Origin: JAWQFO01 sp033436665
GTDB lineage: Bacteria > Pseudomonadota > Alphaproteobacteria > Rhodobacterales > Rhodobacteraceae
NCBI RefSeq assembly: GCF_033436665.1
Contig: NZ_JAWQFO010000003.1
Coordinates: 186,001-250,000 of the forward strand
Direction: 5' to 3'
DNA: 64,000 nt
Numbering within the stretch: position 1 is the stretch's first letter; each line of letters begins with the position of its first letter. Under the pieces are notes generated by a model, which had not been told where the DNA came from, made no database searches, and saw nothing but the letters and a program-made list of their open reading frames with translations. A program made the position numbers and the translations under genes. Shown here piece by piece: positions 26,217 to 35,989 of the stretch.

Positions 26217-27200
26217 ATGTCCAGGCTTGTCACCATCTACGGCGGCTCCGGTTTCATCGGGCGCTACATCGCGCGGCGCATGGCGAAGGCCGGCTGGCGC
26301 GTGCGGGTGGCCTGCCGCAGGCCGAACGAGGCGATCTTCGTGCGGCCTTACGGCGTCGTCGGTCAGGTCGAGCCGGTGTTCTGCAACATCCGCGACGACG
26401 CCTCGGTGGCGCAGGTGATGCAGGGTGCGGAGGCGGTGGTGAACTGCGTTGGCATCCTTGCCGAATCCGGCAAAAACCGTTTTGACGCGGTACAGGCCGA
26501 GGGGGCGGCGCGCATCGCCCGGATCGCGGCCGAGAACGGCGTGTCGCGGCTGGTGCAGATCTCGGCCATCGGGGCCGACGAGGATGCGTCGAGCGACTAT
26601 GCCCGGACCAAGGCGCTTGGCGAAGCCGGCGTGCGCGAGCATTTTCCGCAGGCCGTGATCCTGCGCCCGTCGATCGTCTTCGGGCCCGAGGACGAGTTCT
26701 TCAACCGGTTTGCCGGAATGACCCGGTTCAGCCCGGTGCTGCCGCTGGTCGGCGCCGCGACGCGGTTCCAGCCGGTCTATGTCGACGATGTCGCGAAGGC
26801 CGCCGAGAAGGCGGTGCGCGAGGAGGCCCCTGCCGGGGTCTACGAGCTTGGCGGCCCGGACGTGGCAAGCTTCCGCGCGCTGATGCACCAGATGCTCGAG
26901 GTCATCCACCGGCGTCGCCTGGTGATGAACACACCGAACTGGATCGCGCGGATCATGGCTTCGGTGCTGGATTTCATGCAGTGGGCCACCGCCGGTCTTT
27001 TCTCGAACGGCATCCTGACCCGCGACCAGGTCAAGAACCTCGCGCATGACAACTTGGTCGCGACTGACGCGCGCGGCTTCGAAGATCTCGGCATCGAACC
27101 GGTGTCGATGGGTGCTGTCCTGCCCGATTATCTCTGGCGGTTCCGCCCGTCGGGCCAGTACGACGCGATCAAGGACTCGGCGCGCAAGCTGCGGACCTAG
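26217..27200 (+). CDS. NAD(P)-binding NDUFA9-like complex I accessory protein
   Basis: A 327-aa atypical short-chain dehydrogenase. The cofactor site is IYGGSGFIGRYIARRM at the N-terminus; residues 92-150 contain the NCVGIL and DYARTKALGEAGVREHFP blocks typical of the NDUFA9 group that associates with NADH:ubiquinone oxidoreductase in alphaproteobacteria and mitochondria. A catalytic YxxxK is replaced by YARTK. Its stop overlaps that of the convergent uppP gene by 4 bp. Confidence 0.88.
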   Translation: MSRLVTIYGGSGFIGRYIARRMAKAGWRVRVACRRPNEAIFVRPYGVVGQVEPVFCNIRDDASVAQVMQGAEAVVNCVGILAESGKNRFDAVQAEGAARIARIAAENGVSRLVQISAIGADEDASSDYARTKALGEAGVREHFPQAVILRPSIVFGPEDEFFNRFAGMTRFSPVLPLVGAATRFQPVYVDDVAKAAEKAVREEAPAGVYELGGPDVASFRALMHQMLEVIHRRRLVMNTPNWIARIMASVLDFMQWATAGLFSNGILTRDQVKNLAHDNLVATDARGFEDLGIEPVSMGAVLPDYLWRFRPSGQYDAIKDSARKLRT

Positions 27201-28000
27201 GAATAGGCGTAGATCAGCAGCGCGATCCCGAGGATCACCCGGTAGATCACGTAGGGCGTGAAACTCACGCTCTTGAGCAGGCGCATCATCAGCGCGAGGG
27301 CAAGCAGGGCCGCCGCGAAGGCGAAGGCAGCGGCAATGAGCCCGTCGCGGGCCACCGTCCAGTCCGCGCTCGACACGACGTCGAGGGAGAGCAGCGCGCC
27401 GGACGCGAGGATCGTCGGAATCGACATCAGCATCGCAAGCTTCGCCGCACCCTCGCGACCGTAGCCGAGCCGACGTCCGGCGGTGATCGTGATGCCCGAA
27501 CGCGAGGTGCCCGGGATCAGCGCCAGAACCTGTGCCAGCCCCATGCGCAATGCGTCCGACGCGGTCCAGTCGGAGGCGGTTTTCTCCTCCGCGCCGGTCC
27601 TGTCGGCCCAGTAGAGCACGAGCCCGAACAGCAGCATCGTCCAGCCGATGACGGCAACCGAGCGCAGCATTTCGTCGATGCCCAGGATCTTGATGAGAAA
27701 CCCGGCGATGATGACCGGGATCGTCGCGAGGATCAGCAGGATCGCCAGTCGCGCACCCGGCGTGTCCGTTCTGCCGCGGGCGAGATGTCCAAGGCCGGTG
27801 AGTGCAAGTTTCACGTCCGTCCAGAAATAGAGCACGACCGCCACCAACGTTCCGACATGCACCGCGACGTCGATGGCCAGCCCCTGATCCGGTCCGCCGG
27901 ACAGCCCGGGCAGAAGGATGAGATGGCCCGAGGACGAGATCGGCAGGAATTCGGTTATTCCCTGGATCATCGCGACAAGGAAAAGATGGAAGAGGGTCAT
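27197..28000 (-). CDS. uppP: Undecaprenyl-diphosphate phosphatase
   Basis: A 267-aa, roughly eight-helix inner-membrane phosphatase that recycles the C55 lipid carrier for peptidoglycan and polysaccharide synthesis. Active-site segments are QGITEFLPISSSGHL near the N-terminus and IPGTSRSGITI in the middle. It is convergent with the NDUFA9-like gene and divergent from gltD across about 220 bp of unusually AT-rich DNA. Confidence 0.96.
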   Translation of the reverse strand: MTLFHLFLVAMIQGITEFLPISSSGHLILLPGLSGGPDQGLAIDVAVHVGTLVAVVLYFWTDVKLALTGLGHLARGRTDTPGARLAILLILATIPVIIAGFLIKILGIDEMLRSVAVIGWTMLLFGLVLYWADRTGAEEKTASDWTASDALRMGLAQVLALIPGTSRSGITITAGRRLGYGREGAAKLAMLMSIPTILASGALLSLDVVSSADWTVARDGLIAAAFAFAAALLALALMMRLLKSVSFTPYVIYRVILGIALLIYAYS

Positions 28001-28222
28001 TCAGGGCCTTCGGCGAACGCGCTTGCTGAGGCACTGTATAACTCGCTGGTTAACAAAAAGAAGTTGCATAATATAACCGAAGCGGACCTAAATTTGAGAC
28101 TGTTGATACGAGAATCTACGCAACGCGCTCCAATTACCCGCAAATAAGTCAGCTGTACTGACTTTTAATCGCGTATGACATGAAGTAAGCGTGCCGAACG
28201 GAATGCCTGATGGGAGTGCGAG
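28001..28222. promoter_or_regulatory. AT-rich divergent uppP / gltD region
   Basis: Markedly lower GC than the rest of the window from about 28020 to 28200. It contains a hairpin with 7-bp arms AAGTCAG / CTGACTT (28146-28164) followed by TT. It should hold promoters for uppP and gltD, but no single sigma-70 promoter is convincing. A 53-codon plus-strand open frame (27986-28147) ends exactly at the hairpin. Confidence 0.5.
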
Positions 28223-29656
28223 ATGGCCGGAGAGCGCATGCTGAAATTCGTGACCGTTGAGCGGGACATGCCCGAGAAACGGTCGGCCGACGTGCGTCGC
28301 GAGGACTTCCGGGAGATTTACGCGGAATTCGCAGCCGAGAAGGCCGCTGAGCAGGCGAGCCGCTGCAGCCAGTGCGGCGTGCCCTACTGTCAAAGCCATT
28401 GCCCGTTGCATAACAACATCCCCGACTGGCTGCGGCTGACGGCCCAGGGACGCCTGAAGGAGGCCTACGAGGTCAGCCAGGCGACCAATACCTTTCCGGA
28501 AATCTGCGGGCGAATCTGTCCGCAGGACCGGCTGTGCGAAGGCAACTGCGTGATCGAACTGTCGGGGCATGGCACCGTCACCATCGGATCGGTCGAGAAG
28601 TACATCACCGACACCGCCTGGGAAGAAGGATGGGTCGAACCGCCCAAACCCGCGCAGGAACGCACGGAATCGGTTGGCATCATTGGTGCGGGCCCGGGCG
28701 GACTGGCGGCCGCTGACGTCCTGCGCCGCGCCGGCGTGCAAGTCACGATCTACGACCGCTACGACCGCGCGGGCGGGCTTCTGACCTACGGGATCCCGGG
28801 GTTCAAGCTCGAAAAGGATGTGGTGATGCGCCGCAACGCGCAGCTCGAGGATGGCGGGGTGACCTTCGTTTTGAACTGCGACGTCGGCAAGGACATCGGT
28901 TTCGACGAGATCCGAAGCCGCCACGACGCGGTGATCATCGCCACGGGCGTTTACAAGAGCCGCAGCATTGAGGGGCCCGGCGCCGGGTCTCCGGGTCTGG
29001 TGCGTGCCATCGACTTTCTGACCGCGTCGAACCGCAAGAGCTTCGGCGACGAGGTGCCGGAGTTCGACAGCGGTGAGCTGAACGCCAGCGGCAAGCGGGT
29101 TGTGGTGATCGGCGGCGGCGACACGGCGATGGACTGCGTGCGCACATCCGTGCGTCAGGGTGCCAAGAGCGTGAAATGCCTCTACCGCCGCGACCGGGCC
29201 AACATGCCGGGCTCGCAGCGCGAGGTCGCCAACGCCGAGGAAGAAGGCGTGGTCTTCGAATGGCTGTCGGCGCCCAAGGGCTTCACCGGCGACCCGGTGT
29301 CGGGCGTCATGGTGCAGAAAATGCGGCTCGGCGCGCCGGATGCCAGCGGACGGCAGACGCCCGAAGTGATCCCCGGTGCGGATTACGTCGAGGACGCCGA
29401 TCTGGTCATCCTCGCGCTGGGTTTCGAGCCCGAGGAATTGCCCAAGCTCTGGGATCAGGACGATCTGCCGGTCACGCGCTGGGGCACCGTTCTTGCGCAG
29501 TATGGTTCCGGGGCGACGGACCTGCCGGGTGTCTACGCGGTGGGCGACATCGTGCGCGGCGCATCGCTGGTTGTCTGGGCGATCCGCGACGGGCGCGATT
29601 GTGCTGCGGCGATCCTCGAGGGGTTCGACCGGAACCGGGCGGTGGCCGCGGAATGA
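28223..29656 (+). CDS. gltD: Glutamate synthase (NADPH) small subunit
   Basis: The 477-aa beta subunit that passes electrons from NADPH through FAD and Fe-S clusters to GltB. N-terminal cysteines CSQCGVPYC and CGRICPQDRLC form the Fe-S sites; FAD binding is IIGAGPGGLAAADVL near residue 153 and NADPH binding is VVVIGGGDTAMDCVRT near 293. The start follows GGGAG. It is first of a plus-strand set gltD, two GFA-fold genes, gltB; the short gaps and overlaps suggest one transcript. Confidence 0.96.
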   Translation: MAGERMLKFVTVERDMPEKRSADVRREDFREIYAEFAAEKAAEQASRCSQCGVPYCQSHCPLHNNIPDWLRLTAQGRLKEAYEVSQATNTFPEICGRICPQDRLCEGNCVIELSGHGTVTIGSVEKYITDTAWEEGWVEPPKPAQERTESVGIIGAGPGGLAAADVLRRAGVQVTIYDRYDRAGGLLTYGIPGFKLEKDVVMRRNAQLEDGGVTFVLNCDVGKDIGFDEIRSRHDAVIIATGVYKSRSIEGPGAGSPGLVRAIDFLTASNRKSFGDEVPEFDSGELNASGKRVVVIGGGDTAMDCVRTSVRQGAKSVKCLYRRDRANMPGSQREVANAEEEGVVFEWLSAPKGFTGDPVSGVMVQKMRLGAPDASGRQTPEVIPGADYVEDADLVILALGFEPEELPKLWDQDDLPVTRWGTVLAQYGSGATDLPGVYAVGDIVRGASLVVWAIRDGRDCAAAILEGFDRNRAVAAE

Positions 29657-29690
29657 CCGGCTTGCCGATGGAACCAGCGGGGAGCGCTTC

Positions 29691-30146
29691 ATGGTGAAGA
29701 ACCGGGACGGCGGCTGCATGTGCGGCGCGGTGCGCTTTGCCGCGCGCAACGTTCCCGACAGGTTCGGGGCGTGCCACTGCCCGATGTGTCGGCGCTGGAC
29801 CGGCTCGGCTTTGCTGGGCGTGACGATCAAGGACGGCGATCTGGACTGGCAAGGGTCCGAGAACATCGCGACGGTACAAAGCACGGACTGGGCCGAGCGG
29901 GCGTGGTGCACCAAATGCGGCACCAACCTCTATTTCCGCGTCACGCTCGAGGGCGAATGGTCGGGCGGCACCGAATTGCCGATCGGGTTGTTCGACGATC
30001 CGAGGGGCATGGAGATGTCGAGCGAGATCTACATCGACCACAAGCCGGACAGCTTTGCCTATGCCGGCGAGGGCCGCACGACGCTGACCCGCGCGCAATG
30101 CGTCGAGAAGTTCGGCGTTCTCGACAGCGACGGGAACGGGGCATGA
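29691..30146 (+). CDS. GFA-fold protein, first copy
   Basis: A 151-aa protein of the GFA (glutathione-dependent formaldehyde-activating, CENP-V) fold. Zinc cysteines are visible in GGCMCGAVRF, CHCPMCRRWTGSA and AWCTKCGTNLYF. The name comes from the founder enzyme; most homologues have no proven activity and may simply be zinc-binding. The start at 29691 has GCGGGGAGCG upstream. It lies 34 bp after gltD and overlaps the second GFA gene by ATGA. Confidence 0.87.
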   Translation: MVKNRDGGCMCGAVRFAARNVPDRFGACHCPMCRRWTGSALLGVTIKDGDLDWQGSENIATVQSTDWAERAWCTKCGTNLYFRVTLEGEWSGGTELPIGLFDDPRGMEMSSEIYIDHKPDSFAYAGEGRTTLTRAQCVEKFGVLDSDGNGA

Positions 30147-30571
30147 AGGGGGCCTGCCTGTGCGGCGCGGTCCGGGTCGAGGTGACGGAGCGCGAGGACT
30201 GGGTCTCGGCCTGCCATTGCGATCTCTGCCGGATCTGGTCTGGCTCGGCCTTCTGGGGTTTCGCCGCTCCGGATGCCGCTGTGACGGTGACTGGCACACC
30301 CGCGCGCTACCGGTCATCCTCTTTCGCGGAACGCGCCTTTTGCGGCACCTGCGGCACGCACCTGTGGCTGCGCGACGACGATGCCGACCACTACGAATTC
30401 TGCCCGGGTCTCTTCGAGGACCTGCGCGACGCGCCGCTGACACGCGAGGTCTACGCCGACCGCGCCTTTGCCTGCGTGCCGCTGGAAGGCACACACCCGC
30501 GGGTCAGCAGACAGGAATACGAGCGGGACTTCCCGCATGTCCAGATGGAGGGTTCAGATGGCCAAATATGA
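30143..30571 (+). CDS. GFA-fold protein, second copy
   Basis: A 142-aa relative of the gene before it, with the same cysteine layout: GACLCGAVRVEV, CHCDLCRIWSGSAFW and FCGTCGTHLWL. The ATG overlaps the previous stop (ATGA), and its last 14 bp overlap the start of gltB, so translation of the three genes is linked. The two copies share motifs but are clearly divergent, pointing to an old duplication. Role unknown; the setting suggests something tied to nitrogen assimilation or redox state. Confidence 0.86.
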   Translation: MKGACLCGAVRVEVTEREDWVSACHCDLCRIWSGSAFWGFAAPDAAVTVTGTPARYRSSSFAERAFCGTCGTHLWLRDDDADHYEFCPGLFEDLRDAPLTREVYADRAFACVPLEGTHPRVSRQEYERDFPHVQMEGSDGQI

Positions 30572-33500
30572 TGAAGCATGGGTCGCCCGCGAAGAGGCCA
30601 AGCGTGCGTTCATGGCCGAGAACGGCCTCTACAGCGCGGACGAGGAACACTCCTCCTGCGGCGTGGGCCTCGTGGTCTCCATCGACGGGCGCAAGAGCCG
30701 CGACGTGGTGGAAAGCGGGATCATGGCGCTCAAGGCGATCTGGCACCGCGGCGCGGTCGATGCCGACGGCAAGACCGGCGACGGCGCCGGTATCCACGTC
30801 CAGATCCCGACCGAGTTCTTTTACGATCAGGTCAAGCGCACCGGCCACAGCCCGCGCACCGACCAGCTGATCGCCGTGGGGCAGGTCTTTCTGCCGCGCA
30901 CCAATTTTGCGGCGCAGGAAACCTGCCGGACCATCGTCGAGACCGAAGTCCTGCGCATGGGCTACTACATCTACGGCTGGCGGCACGTGCCGGTGGACAT
31001 CTCGGTGCTGGGCGAGAAGGCCAACGCGACCCGGCCCGAAATCGAACAGATCCTGATCTCGAACGCAAAGGGCGTCGACGAGGAGCAATTCGAGCGCGAG
31101 CTCTACGTGATCCGGCGCCGGATCGAGAAGGCGGCCGCGGCGGCACAGGTGCCTTCCCTCTACATCGCGTCGCTGTCCTGCCGGTCGATCATCTACAAGG
31201 GCATGATGCTGGCGCAGGACGTGGCCGAGTTCTATCCCGACCTCAAGGACAAGCGGTTCGAGAGCGCCTTCGCGATCTACCACCAGCGCTACTCCACCAA
31301 CACCTTCCCGCAATGGTGGCTGGCCCAGCCCTTCCGGATGCTCGCGCACAACGGCGAGATCAATACGCTCAAGGGCAACCTGAACTGGATGAAGAGCCAC
31401 GAGATCCGCATGGCCTCGTCGACCTTCGGAGAGCTGGCCGACGACATCAAGCCGATCGTGCCGCAGGGATCGAGCGATTCCGCGGCGCTCGACGCCGTGT
31501 TCGAGGTGCTGGTGCGCGCCGGGCGCAACGCGCCGATGGCCAAGACCATGCTGGTGCCGGAAAGCTGGTCCAAGCAGGCGGTGGAGTTGCCGCAGGCCTG
31601 GCGCGACATGTACTCCTACTGCAACTCGGTGATGGAGCCCTGGGACGGTCCTGCCGCGCTCGCCATGACCGACGGGCGCTGGGTCTGTGCCGGGCTCGAC
31701 CGCAACGGGCTGCGCCCGATGCGCTACGTGGTCACCGGCAACGGGCTGCTGATCGCGGGATCCGAGGCGGGGATGGTCCCGCAGGACGAAAGCCGCATCG
31801 TCGAGAAGGGCGCGCTTGGGCCCGGGCAACTTCTGGCCGTCGACATGGCCGAGGGCGAGTTGTTTCACGACACCGAGATCAAGGACCGGCTTGCCAGGTC
31901 GCAGCCCTTCGGCGACTGGGTTGGCAAGATCAACGACCTCGACGAGGCGCTGACCGGGCTCGAGGAGACCCCGGTCTTCACCGGAAACGAGTTGCGCCGC
32001 AGGCAGGTGGCGGCGGGTTACACGGTCGAGGATCTCGAACAGATTCTCGCGCCGATGGCCGAGGACGCCAAGGAGGCTCTGGCCTCGATGGGCGACGACA
32101 CGCCCTCGGCGGTGCTGTCTTCGCAATACCGTCCGCTCAGCCATTACTTCCGGCAGAACTTCAGCCAGGTGACCAACCCGCCGATCGACAGCCTGCGCGA
32201 ATACCGGGTGATGAGCCTCAAGACGCGGTTCGGCAACCTCAAGAACGTGCTCGACGAGGATTCGAGCCAGACCGAGATCATCACGCTCGACAGTCCTTTC
32301 GTGGCCAACGCCCAGTTCGACGCGCTTCTGGAGCATTTCAACGTCGACACCGTCACCATCGACTGCACGTTCGAGCCCGGGCAGGGCAACCTCAACGCGG
32401 GCCTGTCGCGGATCCGCGACGAGGCCGAGGATGCCGTGCGCTCGGGGGCTGGGCACCTGATCCTGACCGATCAGGGATCGGGCGAAGGCAAGGTGGCGAT
32501 GCCGATGATCCTCGCCACGAGCGCGGTGCACAGCCACCTGATCCGCAAGGGTCTGCGCACCTTCACCTCGCTGGCCGTGCGGTCGGCAGAATGCGTCGAT
32601 CCGCATTACTTCGCCGTGCTGATCGGCTGCGGGGCGACCATCGTGAACGCCTACCTGGCCGAGGACAGCCTTGCCGACCGGATCGAGCGCGGACTGCTCG
32701 ACATGACGCTGACCGATGCGGTGGCGCGCTACCGGAATGCCATCGACCAGGGCCTGCTGAAGATCATGGCCAAGATGGGGATTTCGGTCGTCTCGTCCTA
32801 CCGCGGCGGGCTGAACTTCGAGGCCGTCGGCCTGAGTCGGGCGATGGTGGCCGAGTATTTCCCTGGCATGACCAGCCGGATTTCGGGCATCGGCGTCAGC
32901 GGCATCCAGCGCAAGTCCGAGGAGGTCCACGCCAAGGGCTGGGCCGACGCGCAGAGCGTGCTGCCCATCGGCGGCTTCTACAAGGCGCGCAAGTCGGGTG
33001 AGACACACGCCTGGGAAGCGACCTCGATGCACATGATGCAGATGGCCTGCAACCGTGCCTCCTACGAGATGTGGAAGCAGTATTCGGCCAAGATGCTTTC
33101 GAACCCGCCGATCCACCTCCGCGACTTGATGGACTTCAAGGCGCTCGGCCCGGCCATTCCCATCGAGGAGGTCGAGAACATCACTTCGATTCGCAAGCGC
33201 TTCGTGACGCCGGGCATGTCGCTCGGGGCGCTCAGCCCCGAGGCGCACAAGACGCTCAACGTCGCGATGAACCGGATCGGCGCCAAGTCGGACTCGGGCG
33301 AAGGCGGCGAGGATCCGGCGCATTTCCATCCCGAACCCAACGGCGACAACCCCTCGGCCAAGATCAAGCAGGTGGCCTCGGGGCGCTTCGGGGTCACAGC
33401 CGAATACCTTAATCAGTGTGAGGAACTCGAGATCAAGGTGGCCCAAGGCGCCAAGCCCGGCGAGGGTGGTCAGCTTCCGGGCATGAAGGTCACCGACCTG

Positions 33501-35090
33501 ATCGCGCGGCTGCGGCATTCGACCAAGGGGGTGACGCTGATCTCGCCGCCGCCACATCACGACATCTATTCGATCGAAGATCTTGCGCAGCTGATCTACG
33601 ACCTCAAGCAGATCAATCCGCGTGCCAAGGTGACGGTCAAGCTTGTCGCCTCGTCGGGCGTCGGGACCATCGCGGCGGGCGTGGCCAAGGCCAAGGCCGA
33701 CGTGATCCTGATCTCGGGCCACAACGGCGGCACCGGCGCCAGCCCCGCCACCTCGATCAAGTACGCCGGGCTGCCCTGGGAGATGGGACTGACCGAAGCC
33801 CACCAGGTCCTGTCGATGAACAACCTGCGCAGCCGCGTGACGCTGCGCACCGACGGCGGGCTGCGCACCGGGCGCGACATCGTCATGGCGGCGATGCTCG
33901 GGGCCGAGGAATACGGCATCGGCACCGCGGCCCTGATCGCGATGGGCTGCATCATGGTGCGTCAGTGCCAGTCCAACACCTGCCCGGTCGGCGTCTGCAC
34001 GCAGGACGAACGCCTGCGCGACAAGTTCACCGGCACGGCGGACAAGGTGGTGAACCTCATCACTTTCTACGCCACGGAAGTGCGCGAGATCCTCGCCGAA
34101 CTCGGCGCGCGCTCGCTCGACGACGTGATCGGGCGCGCCGACCTGCTGGCGCAGGTCAGCCGGGGTTCGGCGCATCTCGATGATCTCGATCTCAACCCGC
34201 TGCTGATCACCGTCGATGGCGCGGCGGATATCGTTTACGACCGGACCAAGCCGCGCAACGCGGTGCCGGACACGCTCGATGCCGAGATCGTGCGCGATGC
34301 CGAACGTTTCCTGAACGACGGCGAGAAGATGCAGCTGTCCTACGCGGTGCAGAACACCCACCGCACCGTCGGCACGCGCACCTCGAGCCATATCGTCCGC
34401 AAGTTCGGGATGCGTAACGCGCTGCAGCCGGATCATTTGACGGTCAAGCTGTCCGGCTCCGCCGGCCAGTCGCTCGGGGCCTTCGCGGCGCCGGGGCTGA
34501 AGCTGGAAGTGTCGGGCGATGCCAACGACTACGTCGGCAAGGGTCTGTCGGGCGGCACCATCGTGGTGCGTCCGCCGATGTCCTCGCCGATCGAGGCGTC
34601 GAAGAACACCATCATCGGCAACACCGTGCTCTACGGGGCGACCGACGGTTACCTTTTTGCCGCAGGGCGCGCGGGCGAGCGTTTCGCGGTGCGCAACTCG
34701 GGCGCCAGAGTGGTGATCGAGGGCTGCGGATCGAACGGTTGCGAGTACATGACCGGGGGCGTCGCGGTGATCCTCGGCGAGATCGGGGCGAACTTCGGGG
34801 CCGGGATGACCGGCGGCATGGCCTATCTCTATGACCCCGAGGGCAAGGCGCCGGCGCTGATGAACATGGAGACGCTGGTGACCTGCCCGGTCTCCGTCGA
34901 TCACTGGCTCGGCCAGCTCGAGGAGCTGCTCGAACGGCACCTCGAGGAGACCGGCTCGCGCCGCGCGGCAGAGATCCTGCAGCACTGGGAGAGCGAGAAG
35001 GACAACTTCGTTCAGGTCTGCCCGAAGGAGATGCTGGTGCATCTGCCTGCCCCGCTCAGCCACGAGCAGAAGGCGGTGCCGGCCGAGTGA
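30558..35090 (+). CDS. gltB: Glutamate synthase (NADPH) large subunit
   Basis: The 1510-aa alpha subunit that makes two glutamates from glutamine and 2-oxoglutarate. The glutaminase domain begins at C34 (SSCGVGLVVS), which becomes the N-terminal nucleophile after a 33-residue propeptide is removed. The central and FMN-binding domains include GHNGGTGASP; the 3Fe-4S cysteines have the spacing C-x5-C-x4-C (CIMVRQCQSNTC). The C-terminal GXGXG beta-helix domain completes it. The start at 30558 has GGAGGG upstream. Confidence 0.98.
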   Translation: MAKYDEAWVAREEAKRAFMAENGLYSADEEHSSCGVGLVVSIDGRKSRDVVESGIMALKAIWHRGAVDADGKTGDGAGIHVQIPTEFFYDQVKRTGHSPRTDQLIAVGQVFLPRTNFAAQETCRTIVETEVLRMGYYIYGWRHVPVDISVLGEKANATRPEIEQILISNAKGVDEEQFERELYVIRRRIEKAAAAAQVPSLYIASLSCRSIIYKGMMLAQDVAEFYPDLKDKRFESAFAIYHQRYSTNTFPQWWLAQPFRMLAHNGEINTLKGNLNWMKSHEIRMASSTFGELADDIKPIVPQGSSDSAALDAVFEVLVRAGRNAPMAKTMLVPESWSKQAVELPQAWRDMYSYCNSVMEPWDGPAALAMTDGRWVCAGLDRNGLRPMRYVVTGNGLLIAGSEAGMVPQDESRIVEKGALGPGQLLAVDMAEGELFHDTEIKDRLARSQPFGDWVGKINDLDEALTGLEETPVFTGNELRRRQVAAGYTVEDLEQILAPMAEDAKEALASMGDDTPSAVLSSQYRPLSHYFRQNFSQVTNPPIDSLREYRVMSLKTRFGNLKNVLDEDSSQTEIITLDSPFVANAQFDALLEHFNVDTVTIDCTFEPGQGNLNAGLSRIRDEAEDAVRSGAGHLILTDQGSGEGKVAMPMILATSAVHSHLIRKGLRTFTSLAVRSAECVDPHYFAVLIGCGATIVNAYLAEDSLADRIERGLLDMTLTDAVARYRNAIDQGLLKIMAKMGISVVSSYRGGLNFEAVGLSRAMVAEYFPGMTSRISGIGVSGIQRKSEEVHAKGWADAQSVLPIGGFYKARKSGETHAWEATSMHMMQMACNRASYEMWKQYSAKMLSNPPIHLRDLMDFKALGPAIPIEEVENITSIRKRFVTPGMSLGALSPEAHKTLNVAMNRIGAKSDSGEGGEDPAHFHPEPNGDNPSAKIKQVASGRFGVTAEYLNQCEELEIKVAQGAKPGEGGQLPGMKVTDLIARLRHSTKGVTLISPPPHHDIYSIEDLAQLIYDLKQINPRAKVTVKLVASSGVGTIAAGVAKAKADVILISGHNGGTGASPATSIKYAGLPWEMGLTEAHQVLSMNNLRSRVTLRTDGGLRTGRDIVMAAMLGAEEYGIGTAALIAMGCIMVRQCQSNTCPVGVCTQDERLRDKFTGTADKVVNLITFYATEVREILAELGARSLDDVIGRADLLAQVSRGSAHLDDLDLNPLLITVDGAADIVYDRTKPRNAVPDTLDAEIVRDAERFLNDGEKMQLSYAVQNTHRTVGTRTSSHIVRKFGMRNALQPDHLTVKLSGSAGQSLGAFAAPGLKLEVSGDANDYVGKGLSGGTIVVRPPMSSPIEASKNTIIGNTVLYGATDGYLFAAGRAGERFAVRNSGARVVIEGCGSNGCEYMTGGVAVILGEIGANFGAGMTGGMAYLYDPEGKAPALMNMETLVTCPVSVDHWLGQLEELLERHLEETGSRRAAEILQHWESEKDNFVQVCPKEMLVHLPAPLSHEQKAVPAE

Positions 35091-35202
35091 TCCGGCCCCG
35101 GCGCGGCGTGCTGTTGCCGCCGCGCCGCGTGACCGGCGGGCTGCCGCCGCGCCCTTGCGTTTTTCGGATGTGTCCGCCGGGGGCGCCCGGTACTGTGCGG
35201 CC

Positions 35203-35931
35203 ATGGCAAGACGAAGCAGGGCGAAGAAAAAAGAGGCAGCGCCGCTGCAGGCGATCCGCGACGTGCCGCGGCGCGTCCTGCGCTGGGCGTTCCGCCTGAT
35301 CCTGATCGCGGCGGCCGTGCTGGCGGGGCTGATCGTGCTGTTCTCTGTCGTGAACCCGCCTGTCACGCCCTACATGCTTTCCGAATCCCGACGTCTCGGC
35401 GGGCTCGAGCGCACCTGGGCTCCGATCGAGGATATCGCGCCTGTGATGGCGCGCTCCGTGGTTGCGGCGGAGGATGCCAATTTCTGTACGCACTGGGGGT
35501 TCGATCTCAAGGCGATCAAGGCGGCGATCGCGGACGGTGGCGAACGCGGCGCCTCGACCCTGAGCCAGCAGGTGGTCAAGAACGTCTATCTCTGGCACGG
35601 GCGCACCTACACCCGGAAACTGCTGGAGGCGCTGCTGACCCCGGTCGTGGAGCTGGTCTGGTCCAAGCGCCGGATCGTCGAGGTCTACATGAACGTGGCC
35701 GAGTTCGACGAAGGCATCTTCGGGGTCGATGCGGCGGCACGACATTACTTCGGGGTTTCGGCGGCGGACCTGTCGGCTACGCAGGCCGCACGTCTGGCGG
35801 CGATCCTGCCCGATCCCAAGGGTCGGTCGGCGTCGCGTCCGTCGGATTTCGTGCAGCGCCGCGCGCGCGGGATCGCCGACGGCGCAGCGACGATTCGCGC
35901 GGACGGGCGCGCGGCCTGTTTCGAGAGTTGA
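35203..35931 (+). CDS. mtgA: Monofunctional biosynthetic peptidoglycan transglycosylase
   Basis: A 242-aa GT51 glycosyltransferase that polymerises lipid II. A single N-terminal helix (about residues 30-50) anchors it in the inner membrane. The family blocks are AAEDANFCTHWGFDLKAI (the glutamate is catalytic), GASTLSQQVVKNVYL, KLLEALLTP and VYMNVAEFDEGIFG. It has no transpeptidase domain. It starts 112 bp after gltB and is a separate function. Confidence 0.95.
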   Translation: MARRSRAKKKEAAPLQAIRDVPRRVLRWAFRLILIAAAVLAGLIVLFSVVNPPVTPYMLSESRRLGGLERTWAPIEDIAPVMARSVVAAEDANFCTHWGFDLKAIKAAIADGGERGASTLSQQVVKNVYLWHGRTYTRKLLEALLTPVVELVWSKRRIVEVYMNVAEFDEGIFGVDAAARHYFGVSAADLSATQAARLAAILPDPKGRSASRPSDFVQRRARGIADGAATIRADGRAACFES

Positions 35932-35989
35932 AACGGGCGCGGCTAACGGGCATTGAGGACGGCGACGAGACGCAACCCCGGAAGACCTG

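Noticed and set aside
30504..35366. A 1,620-codon open frame on the minus strand opposite gltB
   Set aside because: gltB on the plus strand is unambiguous, and high GC content makes such antisense frames common. The translated sequence has no domain signature and shows arginine/histidine-rich shadow composition.
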